Shown here piece after piece: positions 12,247 through 24,131 of a stretch of DNA of 64,000 nucleotides; the first letter of the stretch is position 1; each line of letters begins with the position of its first letter. Source of the DNA: Ulva prolifera (Eukaryota; Chlorophyta; Ulvophyceae; Ulvales; Ulvaceae); assembly GCA_023078555.1 (NCBI GenBank), contig CM041201.1:6269172-6333171 (forward strand), given 5' to 3'. The translations under genes were made by a program, and so were the position numbers. The notes below the pieces were generated by a model. The model was not told the DNA's origin. It searched no databases and worked only from the letters and a program-made list of their open reading frames with translations.

Positions 12247-13089
12247 TACAGTATACAACGTAAGATCCGTTGTGTGACAACATTTCGAAAGAAACTATAC
12301 CCAGCCACAACAGAGTGCCGTCCCTCAAAGCTTTCAGATGCGGTGTGCAAAGGCTGCGTGTGAGTTGGCGCCACAATTCCGTGTCCGGCAGTGTACGGCA
12401 ACCAGACACCCGTCCGTGTTGGTACATGATGTTGCCTTGTCGAACGCAAGTTGAAGGGCGCAGACAAACGCAGACAAGCTGCTCGGTGGCATTCAAGCAG
12501 GTGAAGCATTGGAGAGCCTGTTAACGAAGAGGGTGGCACACCTGCACATGTGCACCCGCCATGTTAAAATTCGGCTGTCAAGCAGCGGATCGAGGTCGGT
12601 GGTGTATGTTCCGAAATATGAGGCTTCGGGAGGCCTAGCCGAGCAGGGCACAGTTGATCTACAGTAGTGCAGAGCGGGTCGGTCACAATGTGCACGAGAG
12701 CTAGACGTGAATGTCCGCGTAGGGGTAGCCGAGGAGACGGTACGTGACAGGTTTCGTTGACTGAAAAACTGCGTGCTGACTACTCATGACTAAACCCGAT
12801 TTTCGGCGCGCAGTTCCCGTTATCGCAGCGATGCATCGTGGTCACATGCAGCAAATCGAAGGGCAATATGGAGGAGCATGAAGGTTGTCCTGGCTTGCGT
12901 GTTTCTGCAGCCATGTCTGTCCAGAGAAAACAGAGGCAAGGCTCTTTGGCTGCTTCGTTCATGCTGCCCAACCTGGCACATGCGCTCGAACGCGCGAGTG
13001 ATCGTGACGAATGCTTCGCCAATAGTCCGCGCAGAGGAGCCCCACATGCAGTCTGTACAGCTTAGTCTGTTCAGTGCACGGTCGCCTTG
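12247..13089. promoter_or_regulatory. divergent intergenic region between coiled-coil and ChAPs genes
   Basis: This interval of about 0.84 kb separates two divergently transcribed genes and must hold the 5' end of the minus-strand coiled-coil gene and the promoter of the plus-strand ChAPs gene. I see no conserved coding segment. The ORFs present are low-complexity and lack splice support. No TATA box or other defined element could be assigned. Confidence 0.35.
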
Positions 13090-16000
13090 ATGGACACGAT
13101 TCGAGCGCGTCCCGAGTGCCAGGAGCAGCACGCGTCCAGTGCTCTGTCGCACCGGGAGCGGGTATTGCAGCATTTCAGCACCGCGCCTGGTCTTGGACCT
13201 ATAGATCTAGTTCTTTGTATCAAAGAAACGAAGGGTGGATTTGGGGATCAGAAGACGGCGTCTTTCTTCCATCAAGTTGTGGGCTATGATGTGTGTAGCA
13301 CGGCGTCTTTAGCGGCATATTTTTCTGACTTGTGCAGTGACGTAGAAGAGGTGCGACGCTAGGTTTTATGCATCGAGGGGTCGCATTCTCTGCGCACGGG
13401 CAAATAGCAGCAGGCAGCTTGGACAGCTGCGGCAGGTGCCAACTTTTGAACAGATCACGTAGAATTGAAGCATTAATGCGTGTACAGAAGATTTATGGTT
13501 GTCACAGGTAGGCTTTTTCTCAGGCCTCTTTACCTCAGTGCAATGGAACATCACGCAATGCGTGTACTGTGCGTACGACGCATTCTCCCGCCTGGACGTG
13601 CGATGCCACATGGCCGTCCCTGGCGGTGTTATCGCGTACGCGGTTGATTGTAAAGGACAAAGGTACGGATCACTCACGACTGGACTGTTGGTACCGCATA
13701 TGACGTCTGCCTGCTGCCACATGCATGGTGCCGCACTGCAACCTCCACCAAAGTGAAGGGATGCCTTGCTTGTGTTGGATGTTGGAGTGGAAGTTGCAGG
13801 TACGAAATGACAGCTTCTCACTGGAAGCAAGTCTCCATCTCCGCCTTCCTGCGGTATGAGTACTACAACCCGTCTATCTTTCGTGGTTTGCCGGCTGTGG
13901 TGCAGCAACAAGCTATGAGCACTCCAGATGCCGAGGAGACAATTCTTGATAGCATATTGGATCTTTACTATGATCACGTGCCACAGCAGGTGCTAGCCAT
14001 ATCACTATCCCCTTCTCTCCTTATGCAAGGTCTCGGGAACAACAGCATACTGGATGCAGGTGATAGAGATGTTACGCCCGGGAGGACAGCGAGGCGGTGC
14101 TCATCCAGAAGACAATGATCCACTGCTGGCAGCTGTGCTCCACCACTTCAAGCGTCGGCGAGTTATGGAAGGCGCCGTAGAATTCTTTACCCAAGTAGCA
14201 TCGCTGCATGCGCCAGCAGTTGTGCAACTCTGTGCCGCGCTCGTTGCTCTTGGCCGCAATGAAGATGCCTTGCAGGTGTGTGTAGTTTGCAAGAGTAGCT
14301 GGCTGCATGAGGGGTGTACCTGCTATCGCCGCTCGTGCTCCGTCAAGTCAATGTGGCAGAGTTTGTTTCTGCTGTCTGTTAGTGACTGTTGCTTGCCATG
14401 GAATACCTGTGACCAAATTCCTGCTCGAACTTGTCATTGCGATCACTGTGCAGGTTCTGCGCAGCAATGCGTTGCGTCTACCTCATGACACCAACGTCAT
14501 CTGTGCACTTGCCGCAGCTGAGGCTGCAGGTGGTCGTGGCCAGGATGCACTGGCACTTGCCCGCCATGCTCTCTTACTCGCACCCAAGTCAACTACTGCG
14601 CTGCTGTGCATGTCCCGTGTTCAGGCCTCTTGTGGTGCTCCTGCTCTGGCTGTACTTGCCATGCACCTTGTTGTACCTCCATCAGACCGGCAGGTTTTGT
14701 TCAAGCGCATCTTCCCATGTGGACTGCCGCCATTCGCTCGCATAACGACACCATCATGCATGCCGTGGTCAGCTGACAACGAGATCCAGGCTGTACTTGA
14801 AGAAGAGGCTTGCATGCCTTGCACAGCGCATGCTGTTGCAGACTGGCAACCGTTCGTTCAGCAGCTGTGTGGCATACAAGATGGAGGAAGCTGCGAAGGT
14901 GTGCACACCAATCATGATCAACTGGACATCATTATTTGCAACCAAGGTGACTTCTACATGATGTATGTGTCTGCATGTATCTGCATTGTTTGTTGTGATC
15001 TCGTTTGAGATGGCAAAGTGTTGGTGCAGGTCGACGTGAAATGCTGCCCCCGGAGCTGTTTTCAGACCTGTCGAGCATGAGGACGTCCTTAGTCTACTTG
15101 CAACCGCATATCTCCGCGGCAAAGTATAGCATTGTTTGTTCTTGCATCCATGCCATGGGTGTTGAGAACTTTGCACTGACCCTGCAAGCGTTGGCCCGAA
15201 ACGCTGCTGACAACGGGGCACTTGCACGAGGACGACGCCGTGCAAGCAAGCGCGGATCTGTGTCAGGCCGGTCACAGCCCTCTTCTGTGATACTGGACCC
15301 TGTACCAGAACAGGATTCAAGCGTCGATGCATCTCAAGAAGTTAGCGCCGACTTGACCCCGGGCAGTACAGATGGACCCATGCACACCGCTGATGCATCC
15401 GGAACGTTGACTGGGACCCCCATGTCTGGTATTCCCAATCGCAGTAGTGACATACATGCTGCAATCCCAGGTCATGTTAAACCTGGGGAGGACAGCAACG
15501 GCCACGCATCCACAACGGCACCAGATGAAGCTGCAAGAAGACCGCCTGCAGACTTGTCACATGTTCCCACAGATCTGACGCCAAAGGAACATGGGAAGAG
15601 ACATCAAGGCAGCTCGGATGGGCATCCTGTGGGCGAGGGCTTAGACTGTGTGCGAAATTGTGTTGTTGCAGCTTTGCAGCCAAGCAAGAGCACAGCAGAA
15701 GCTGACATGAATGACGATATGCCTGCTTGCTCTTCACATGCTGGCATCACGCAAACTCATAGCTTGTTTTTTCCAGCCTGTGCGGTATGTGAAGGAGTGA
15801 AGCGTTCGGGCAGCTCACATATGCAACTGCTCCGGGGAGGTGATTCTGGCATAGTTCTCAAAGGTGATGGCACTGGATCCGTCCATGAGGATGAAGCGCC
15901 AGACTCTGTCTCCCACCTCTCATGGGATGATCCTTCGCAGCCGCCAGAAGCTCACTCCCTGCTCAAAGATGCACCTCGGTTTGCCGGCGCAAGCGCAGCT

Positions 16001-17376
16001 GCCACTACACATTCTGCAAAGAATCACTCAGGCCATGCGGAGGGTTTGAATGGTGCGGATTCGCCAGTGGGCGTGTTGCGAGAGGCTCTGCAAAAGTATG
16101 AGGATGGCTCAGTTGATGTTACAGTCGAAGGACTAGCCCGGCTTCAGTTGCGTGCGCAGGAGTATGCAACGCGAGCTGGCCCAACACCCAATGGGCGCAT
16201 GAAACGGCGCCGCAAGCTGCAAACTATGCTGGCAACCCATGGTTGTAAATCGGCCGATATCGGTAAGGGGCCCGCTACTGCTCCCGGCAAAGGTGCTGAC
16301 ACTGACCCTGTTGCTGCATCAATTGTGGATGATGCGCACGTGAGCGCTACTGCACTTCAATTATATCAGGAAAGCTCGCTCAAGAAGAGTTTGCGACAGT
16401 GCGAAGCCCAGAGAATCATGGTGCGTAGTGCATCGCCTTGGTGTGTCAGTGCTATTGCAAGGTACTGCACTGTTTGTGTGGGGTGCCACACCGGCCAGAG
16501 ACTGGGAGACCGGCATCTGTGCTGGACACCCAGGCTCACGATGCCCTCCTCGAGGTGGTTTTGTGTATGCAGGCGGCATTGTTGGACTCCACATCTGCCC
16601 CTCCAGGGGCGGTGCATCACCTGTCGCATCATTCTGCTGAAGTTATTGCTTCCTTATTTGGAGATTTGGATGCAGTTGCAATTGTAAACACCGCTGCAAT
16701 CGAGAACCCTCAAAATGGTGTGGCGCACAGTTACACAACTGCGGCAGAGGCCGTGAAAAAGGATGAATCTCAGTTCCTGAAGTTCCGCCACCGCCCACTC
16801 CACACAGCTGTGTCCAGTCGTGCTATGATAGCAAATGCTTCTTTTGGTACGTGTTCTTGATCCTCCTGGATGTGATCAGCAGGCATGGACCGTACTACAG
16901 TAGACATGGAAATCTTTGTGTATTATCATGCTCACTTTGCTGTTGCAGGGGACTGGCTGGTTTGGGGAGCTTCCTGTGAGCGCGTCGGATGCCTCAAACA
17001 TGCTGAATATGCGTACATGCGTGCATTGAGTCTGGTACACCCTCACCGCTGCCTTACAGGGCATATGGCACTTGTGCGCCTGCGGTCCGCAGACGCAGAT
17101 ATTCACACTGTCTTTGACCATTTGACAGAAGTTCTACTGCATCTGGACTATCGTAGAAGCCAGCGAGAAGCCCATATAACTTCAGACTCCTCCAGTGCTG
17201 CGAAGGAAGGCAGTGTTCCCGCGACAGTAGTTCATATGTTGGTCGTGGTCACTGCTTCATGGGGAATGACGGCAATTCAGAGCCGATTGGAGAAGGGTGC
17301 TGGACAGTATCACCCAAGCATAGAGGCTGTTGTCGAGCAGGCATTTGAATGGGGAACAGATGGTTGCGACATGTAG
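13090..17376 (+). CDS. ChAPs family protein (Bch1/Bud7-like), exomer-type cargo adaptor
   Basis: Homologue of the fungal ChAPs (Chs5p-Arf1p-binding proteins Bch1, Bud7, Chs6), TPR-containing factors that help export selected membrane cargo from the trans-Golgi. Exons in phase: 13090-13350, 13508-13662, 13800-13989, 14060-14275, 14454-14898, 15030-16420, 16462-16846 and 16949-17376, giving about 1156 residues. Exon 1 holds the family signature: PGLGPIDLVLCIKETKG then VVGYDVCSTASLAAYFSDL (compare GPPDL...YHYV-G-D-SS-TSI-AYL). Exon 2 has YDAFSRLDVRC and VPGGVIAYAVDCKG, exon 3 FLRYEYYNPSIFRGLP. Exons 4-5 are TPR-like (ALVALGRNEDALQ, GGRGQDALALARHALLLAP). The last exon has DWLVWGASCERVGCLKHAEYA. 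The 15030-16420 exon is mostly Ser/Asp/Gly-rich and probably disordered, an insertion relative to the fungal proteins. Family assignment is firm; a role in exomer-like traffic in an alga is inference. Confidence 0.82.
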
Positions 17377-17465
17377 CCACAATGTTGACTCTGCTTTCAG
17401 CATGATGCCTTGTGTGCACGATGCCTTGTGCGCCATATGTAAGTGCCTGCTTGATGCACGTGGTG

Positions 17466-17921
17466 TCCACCCGTTACGGTGAATTCTTTCTTGACTATTC
17501 ATGGTTTGACAGCTGCATTCTGTACGTCGACGCGCAGCACACTCACTTGGACACCCCAGCCATTCGTCGAGAAGCATTGTCAATTCTATCGGCATTGATC
17601 ACTTTGCCGTCGACAGTACGATACCTTCGGGATGCAGTTGCGCTGAAGTACCTCCCTGATTGTCTCTTGCTTGACGTGACCATGTTGGTTGGCTTACTCG
17701 GAATCTGCAGCAGACGATTCTGTGTGAGCTTGAAAACGACAGCTGCTCCTATGTTCTGCTCTCATGGAATATCTAAAAGGCTAAAGAAATCCAGCAAAAT
17801 CTTGAGTGAACTTTGTATTGGGGTGTATTTATTCATACATGAGTGTGAGAACTACACGTGTTGTCCTATAATCATGTCATTTTCAGGGACCAGCCAACTC
17901 TTTGCCCGGCTGGTCTCTTGA
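17466..17921 (+). CDS. possible armadillo-like exon fragment
   Basis: A helical stretch on the plus strand (AIRREALSILSALITLPST, YLRDAVALKYLPDCLLLDV) resembles an armadillo or HEAT unit and lies between the ChAPs stop and the 3' end of the minus-strand TIR gene. It could be a downstream ChAPs exon, a separate small gene or a chance ORF. No start, splice partner or homologue was identified. Confidence 0.2.
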   Translation, partial: STRYGEFFLDYSWFDSCILYVDAQHTHLDTPAIRREALSILSALITLPSTVRYLRDAVALKYLPDCLLLDVTMLVGLLGICSRRFCVSLKTTAAPMFCSHGISKRLKKSSKILSELCIGVYLFIHECENYTCCPIIMSFSGTSQLFARLVS

Positions 17922-17953
17922 GTTCGCTCTTGCATGCGTACAGGCTGTCTGCA

Positions 17954-20900
17954 TTAGATTTGATTGGACAACACAATTGATGCCAACATTGTCTGGCTCA
18001 GGGCACTGTGGAATACCTCGCCTGGTCTTTCCCAGAGTGACAGATTCCTTTGCATGTTCCTGGCACCCACTTTGTCTTGAAATGCATTGCTATTGGTCAT
18101 GGAGGATGGCTTGACCCTGTGCGTATTCGACAGTCTATCAGCCATTGAAAGCTGCTGTCGCAGCGTCAGCTGTCGTGCAAAGTCAGACGAGCAGTTGTGT
18201 CGATCCAAGACTCCTGTTTTGGTGAAACGTGAAGTCCTCGATGAGTTTCCACGTTGCCTTACGTCAATGATGTGAGATGAGTTGAGATTGATGCTGAAAT
18301 GTGATGTGGGCCTTAGCTCGGCACATCCTGAATAGCCCATGCCTTGATCATCATGACCAGCTTGCTTGACCGCATGTGGCCCAGCAGTATGAGGCCTCAT
18401 ATTGAAGTCTTGTCGTTCAATACACGTCAATTTCATTTTGGATCCTCCTGTGATAACAGCAGGTGCACTTGGCGGCCTGACGATCAGCGCTTCCATGCTT
18501 GTGGGGGACGTGGCTTGGAAGCCGACGCTCGAACTGTGTCCAGCCAAGTACGTGTGTTGTGCATTCAGTCGATGGATTGCAGCCCGCATCTTGTCAGCAG
18601 GAATGTGCCTGCCATTATATGTTCTGAATGTCTGCCGGGGTGAGATTCGTGGGCCTGCCATCAGAACCTGTGAGGAACGCCCAAGTATCACCCAAGCAGT
18701 CTCCGCGGCTTTCCAGCTTGCAGGCAGGGATAATTGGCGTGTCATCATTGCAAATAGGAGTTCCACGTGCCTGTATGGCTTCACTGGCAATTGCCGAAAC
18801 ATGTGGGTAGTTTTTATCCACGATGGCTTTCAGTTTGTCAGGTCCTCCACACCGCCAGGTCTTCAGACGGTTTGCATCGTGCTGTACCAACTGGTGGATT
18901 GCCCCAACAGCCATGGCTGATACAGATGCAGATGGGCTTGAGAGGAGGGTCACCAGCCGGGGAATTGCCCTCATGCATGCTGGGGCGCGTTTGTTCGAGT
19001 CCAGGACCACCAAGTTTGATAAAGCTGCCAAGGCCGCGACTTTCAGTCCTCTGCATGCATCCTCACTGACCGCGGGTAAAACGCAGGGACCAGTTTATTT
19101 GCACGATCAACACGATGCTTTCGCCTCCCCCCTGAATGGATGCCGCCGTGCTTTCCCCACAATTGTTTGTATTGGCATTGCATATCGATGAAAGCCTGCC
19201 ACATACCGATGCTTCATATATAAGCACGCTACCAGCCTGTTGAGGGCATTAGTTTCAGATAGTTGTCTAACATTCTGCTTGTCAGCTGTTGTTGCCACCT
19301 GCGCATGAATAATTTGTCAGGACCTTGGTCAGTGAGGATGATTCAGCTTGGTCATGATTGTATACCTGCAGCACAGCTGCGGCCGCGTGGTGTACAGCAG
19401 GAGGCTGGTGGTTGTCTTCTAACATTGTCACGCACAGCGACATGACAACAGCCATGGTAGAGACGCGTGTTCTGTACAGCTCGACAACTGCAAAGTTGCG
19501 AAGGGTCCAAAGCGCTGCTACCTGCATCAACAAGACTGAACAGATCTGATGATCACATGATCAGGCCTTCGCAATTTCATCAGCTTGAGCACCTTCTCTG
19601 CAGGCAATCCTTCATCGACCAATTTTATGAGGGACTCCAGACCGGCAATATTCCGAATTTCCTCTAACCCAGCTGGACTAAGGCTTTTCCGCCGAATCAA
19701 CTCAGCGGCATGTGCTCTTACTTTGCAAGGCACGTGTGGTGTCCATAATGTTGCCACTAAGTTCTTCACAGACTGCAGTATCACGTTTCATCAGCATGTT
19801 TTGTTTGTGTAGTTGCTCTGCCATACAATGGGCCGATATGTGTAAATTGACACACGTTTCATCAGCATGAGGATGCCAGCATTGCATTGCATGTAGGGGC
19901 TGCGACATGCTGAAGCAAGGTGTTGACATGGCATACCTGCTCCTGTACTACACCATAGTCCATGCCAATGGCCTTATTGCGATCTTCGTTTGACAGCTTT
20001 GAAAGCTGTCTGCTAACTGATATCACTTCCTGCGCTAGAGCATGTTCTCCTTTACAAATCTCAACGATGGCAGAGCCTGACAGACTGAAAAGGTAGTTAA
20101 ATGACAACCCCTCGCTGGGGCTGCGAGTTGCTGTGCCAGCACACGCAGCAGCTGTCTCTTTCAAATGGCGAGCTTGAAGTCGCCGCCATATGCATCCCAC
20201 GCCACGAGCTTCCAGAAGCAGATACAGAATTTCTTGCTCCACGGCGGCATAGAACCGGCTAATCTGCAACTTCTGCTCTCACGCTCACGATACCGAATCG
20301 GCACAGAGAAGGTATGTAATGCAATGTGTAATATATAGTGTGTCATTCAGATAGCATTCATCATGCAGACAGTGTAAAATATAGTGTAGCCTAGGATAGC
20401 TGTATACATCATACCTGGGGCTGGTCCATGCCAATCATGCCCAGACAGCGTTCTGTCAAGAGCACCAATTCAATTATACTTTCACAACCGTACGTGACAT
20501 ACAATGGTCGTACAAAACTGCCCAGTCCTGCAGCTTCCAGCAGCCCACCCATGGGCAGCTGCATCAAATCCGCGTCATGCTCTATTCCCAAAAAACGAGC
20601 CATGCATGTTTCGAAGACTTCCATGTGACCAAGGTTGTTGTAGAAAACCTGCAGTCAAGTCAACCTAAGAAACCGTGCAGAACCATCTCGACGTCTGTCT
20701 TCATTCCAGGGCTGCAATCATCAAGGCAATCAACAAGTGAACGTTTTCACATACCAGTGGCTTGGAAACAAATGCTTTCCTCAGCTCTAGAGGGTAAAGT
20801 TGCTGAATTCTTTGCGGGGTCGGCGGATTGCTTTGACCCGGGCAGACACAAACGATCCGCTGACTTGGGATTATACCAGCTGCTGCCTTCATCTCCAAAA

Positions 20901-21571
20901 ACGACCTGCCATGTTGTTCTTCAAGACTTTGAAAGTACGAGTCTGTCAAGCAGGCAATGAAGTGTGTGCAGTCCTATACACATCAGTCAGGCTCATGCAT
21001 ATGTTCTCACAAGTGATGTCTGCGATGAGGTCTTGCTTACCTTCATTCTGTTATCAAAATCAACATAGTTCAGCTTTCCATCCTCAGGTTCAAGCATGAC
21101 ACCTGTGACACCATACTCATCGATGAGCTGAGATTTGATGTAACCTGCAATCTGATGACTGGTCTTGTCTCCAGGAACGTAGCTGAGGTATGCTCGTGCT
21201 TGTCTGACTACCATGGATCGCCTGGCAGTTGCACGTGCATCCCCTGCATGCAGCTGTATGCTTGAACAGTCTCCACGGTGCCGTGCCTGCTGATTACCAC
21301 AGAGGGCATCAGAGGCGGACTTGCGTATGAAGGCAGAAATTATGGTAAGAACTGACATACCTACATGTTCCCTGTTCTCGAAGTCCTTGCGGGCTTCACC
21401 CTCCCGCATTTCCTCGGCCACATACTGTGGAAGCACAACGGTGTAGTGGGCGCACTCTTGTACATATGCCTCAAGCCTCGGCACTTGAAACACCAACTCA
21501 TACGGTCCAGATTCAGGTCCGCGGCCATAGTGCCCGTCAGGCCCAGGCGGAAGAGACATAACACGGTACAT
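17954..21571 (-). CDS. TIR-SAM-armadillo protein (SARM1 domain set in reverse order)
   Basis: Predicted protein of about 925 residues. Exons on the minus strand: 21571-21041, 20973-20755, 20648-20415, 20272-19937, 19772-19557, 19521-19366, 19298-19207, 19050-about 18771, and 18667-17954. Residues about 125-250 form a TIR domain: the first strand motif RAYLSYVPGDKTSHQIAGYI, then across the first intron DCTHFIACLTDSYFQS and FLEMKAAAGI...RIVCVCP. The Glu of FLEMKAA sits where SARM1-type TIR domains carry their NADase glutamate. The next exon encodes a SAM-like fold (LLEAAGLGSFVRPLYV ... LTERCLGMIGMDQPQ), followed by a helical linker. Armadillo repeats then run from about residue 440 (VKNLVATLWTPHVPCKVRA, AALWTLRNFAVVEL, VAALAALSNLVVLDSNKRA). 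The C-terminal 240 residues look disordered. Phases agree at nearly every junction; the 18771 donor would be GC. NAD cleavage is inferred from the domain, not shown. The start ATG at 21571 is the first in the open frame. Confidence 0.68.
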
Positions 21572-23229
21572 AACGCTTGAACGAGAACTCTCTGGCGAAT
21601 CCAGGTGTCGACTAGGACGTCAATGTTCTCCAGAGCACACGTACAAGAACAGCATCGACTGAAGCCTGTGGCACTAACAAGGTGAGATTCGGGGGTATCG
21701 GGCGAGCCTGGATGTGATCGTGGCCATCGAGGATGGGAGCAGCACCACCTGACTTCCAGGGTGACGTGCCCTGCTATGTTGTGAAAAGTTCCTCCACCTT
21801 GAATCATGATATCTGTCCAGCCATGCATGGCAATGACATTGAACGTTCGTCGCCCTTCACAATGCGCCATGGCCATGCGCCACAGCATGATCCTAAGGGA
21901 GCCTGATTCACATTCGCTCTCCTCGCGTCAGCACCATGCATCGTGCCGCACGCCAAAATTGAACCGAATCGCATTCGACGCAATTACATTCCGTAAGACG
22001 CAAAATTCAATTACAGCCGAGCTTGCGGACACGACCGTTGTTCTTAGTTATACTGCAGGTGCATCGGGAACTTGGAGCGCAAAATGTGGCCGAGGCGACA
22101 CATGCGCAATCGATGATGATTGAATCCTAGACATTAAGGTGTCTGAGAGGCGATACAAATGCGGATTGAGAGATGTAAAACAAATATGCTGGTGATTTTG
22201 GCAGAGGGTACACATAGCAGCACCGACATTGCTGCAATCCCACAACGTAGTCTCACAAAGTATTTATATCCCATAAATGTACAATCGGTGCATCAGTGGC
22301 GATTTTGGGTGTTATACAGGAGCTTGCTGAGATCATGAAAGGATTCGGGCCATTGCATGGTATAGCAACAGAGCAGACTACTAGCCATCACAATTGTTAG
22401 GTTTGAGAACATCAGTCCGCTCATTCAGCGCACTTCAGACACTATCTCAGAGCAAGTCGCTTGCCGAGGCTGAAAATGCAATTTTGGATGTCAATATTGG
22501 CACGAATAGCCATAACATGCCTCAACTCCATGGCACCAGCCCTTCCCGGTTGCAAAGCAATCGCATTGGCTGCACATGTTAAGTGCCAGGTGTCCATGTA
22601 ATGCAGAGCATATGTTCGAACTCCCTTGAAGCCGTCCGAGAGCTAACGTCAATCATACAGAGTCGAGAAGGCCACGCGTTGGCCATGTGCTGCGCCCTGC
22701 CACACAGGGCGCAATAGGTTGGCCCGGCTGACAGAAAATGTACTGTAGTGCGCTGACAGTACCGCGTGTTGACCACCTGCCGGTACTCTGCGTTAGCGCT
22801 GAGACGTTTTGCACATCAGAACGTTGCACACTTCACCTTGTCCCGCCATCATATCGAGCAAGTGACCCACCAACCTCCGCGATTTGGTCGCCCACAGACC
22901 AGAAGAATCGGGCTGTCCAGACCACGCAAATTCTTTCGCAACAAGTGGTGGCCCCGCGCTGCACGGCCTGACACCGTTATGCCATGCCCAGTCGACTCCA
23001 ACGGGTTAGCACAGCGCCTTGAACTTTTGCAATGATACCTAGCTATATCATATCGAAGCGTCTTTGTGATACAGTGGACAATCGCATATTATATGTTATT
23101 GGCAGCACGTGTGGACGTGGACTTGAACAGCTGGCAACGGGCACCAGCTGCATCCATCTTGGAAATGATTGGTGCTTTCAGCACGAAAAGCTGACCCTAG
23201 CACATTCGACACTTGGGCAGCATTCATTG
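21572..23229. other. upstream of TIR gene; no confident gene
   Basis: This presumably includes the promoter of the minus-strand TIR gene. Isolated plus-strand pieces such as QSKSLAEAENAILDVN (near 22440-22490) look exon-like, but I could not connect them to a gene or a family. The rest shows only short ORFs without conserved motifs. Confidence 0.3.
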
Positions 23230-24045
23230 CAACGCCTGCGAGGCGATGTCAGAGCCGATTGCCCTCGATCCTCGGAACGCAAGCCAGACTGCTCGGTTAG
23301 ATGAAATCACACTTATTGAGATCGAAGATATGCAGTTACCATTCGCGAGGCAAAATGTGGAACCGTGAGAGAACAGCTTCAACTTGCAGAGCCAGTCACC
23401 CAAGATACGTGGGACGTGTTACAACAGTTGTCTGTGCTACTCCATATGTTCACAGTTTTCAGGAGCGTATCTGGAGCCGTTTTGAGTTAGGTGTATTGCT
23501 ATGCGCAAAACTTGACATATTCTTTGACTGATGTTAGTCTGGCTCACGTTTCCTCGGCTAGCCGGATTTCCAACCACGACTCCCTGCACATAACGTATCT
23601 CGGCAGAAATCCTGTTGCTTCAAAAGCCCTCGTGCCCTCATGCGAGTGGTGGATAGGTACTCGTGGCGAACGTGTGGCTCACGGCGTGCCGTGCAAGTCC
23701 GCCGGGCTGCACTATGCTGTGTTGCTCGCACGCCTTGGAGCAAGAGAGATCCGCAGGCAGTCTCCAGCCCTCCTGGAGACTGGTGTCGTTGGTGCGCTCC
23801 TTGGTGTTTTTGAACTGTGTTCAAAGCATGTGCTGCCACTTTGCTGTAAGGTGCTGTATGACTGGTGTTACGCAATGGCATCGTCAAACCGCTGCGTGGA
23901 GATAGGAGCAGCAAAACACCAGTTATTCAACATTGCACTACACCTCCCTGCTATCGTGTTCATTTTCTACTGTTCCATCCCATATGCGAACACACATAGC
24001 AGGGCGGCTGAGTACAGTCCTGCACGCCCTCATGGCACGGTGTGA
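23230..24045 (+). CDS. possible armadillo/HEAT-like gene fragment, plus strand
   Basis: Not assigned to a family. Three plus-strand pieces look coding: about 23250-23345 (EPIALDPRNASQTARLDE, ITLIEIEDMQLPF), about 23355-23460 (REQLQLAEPVTQDTWDVLQQ followed by LSVLLHMF) and about 23690-23940 (LLARLGAREIRRQSPALLE, VGALLGVFELCSKHVLPLC). The last resembles armadillo or HEAT helices. Splice sites linking them were not established, and neither start nor end is known. A minus-strand gene occupies the adjacent interval, so the two would be convergent. Confidence 0.33.
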
Positions 24046-24131
24046 TTTAGTGCATGGTGTTCAGGATAGTGCACAGTGCAGCTGTACCCGGCGCCACACT
24101 GTTTGGATTCATGTATGCCCGGCAGGACATT

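Noticed and set aside
15317-15737. Minus-strand ORFs under the ChAPs exon
   Set aside because: They are shadows of the long open plus-strand exon; no domain or splice signal.
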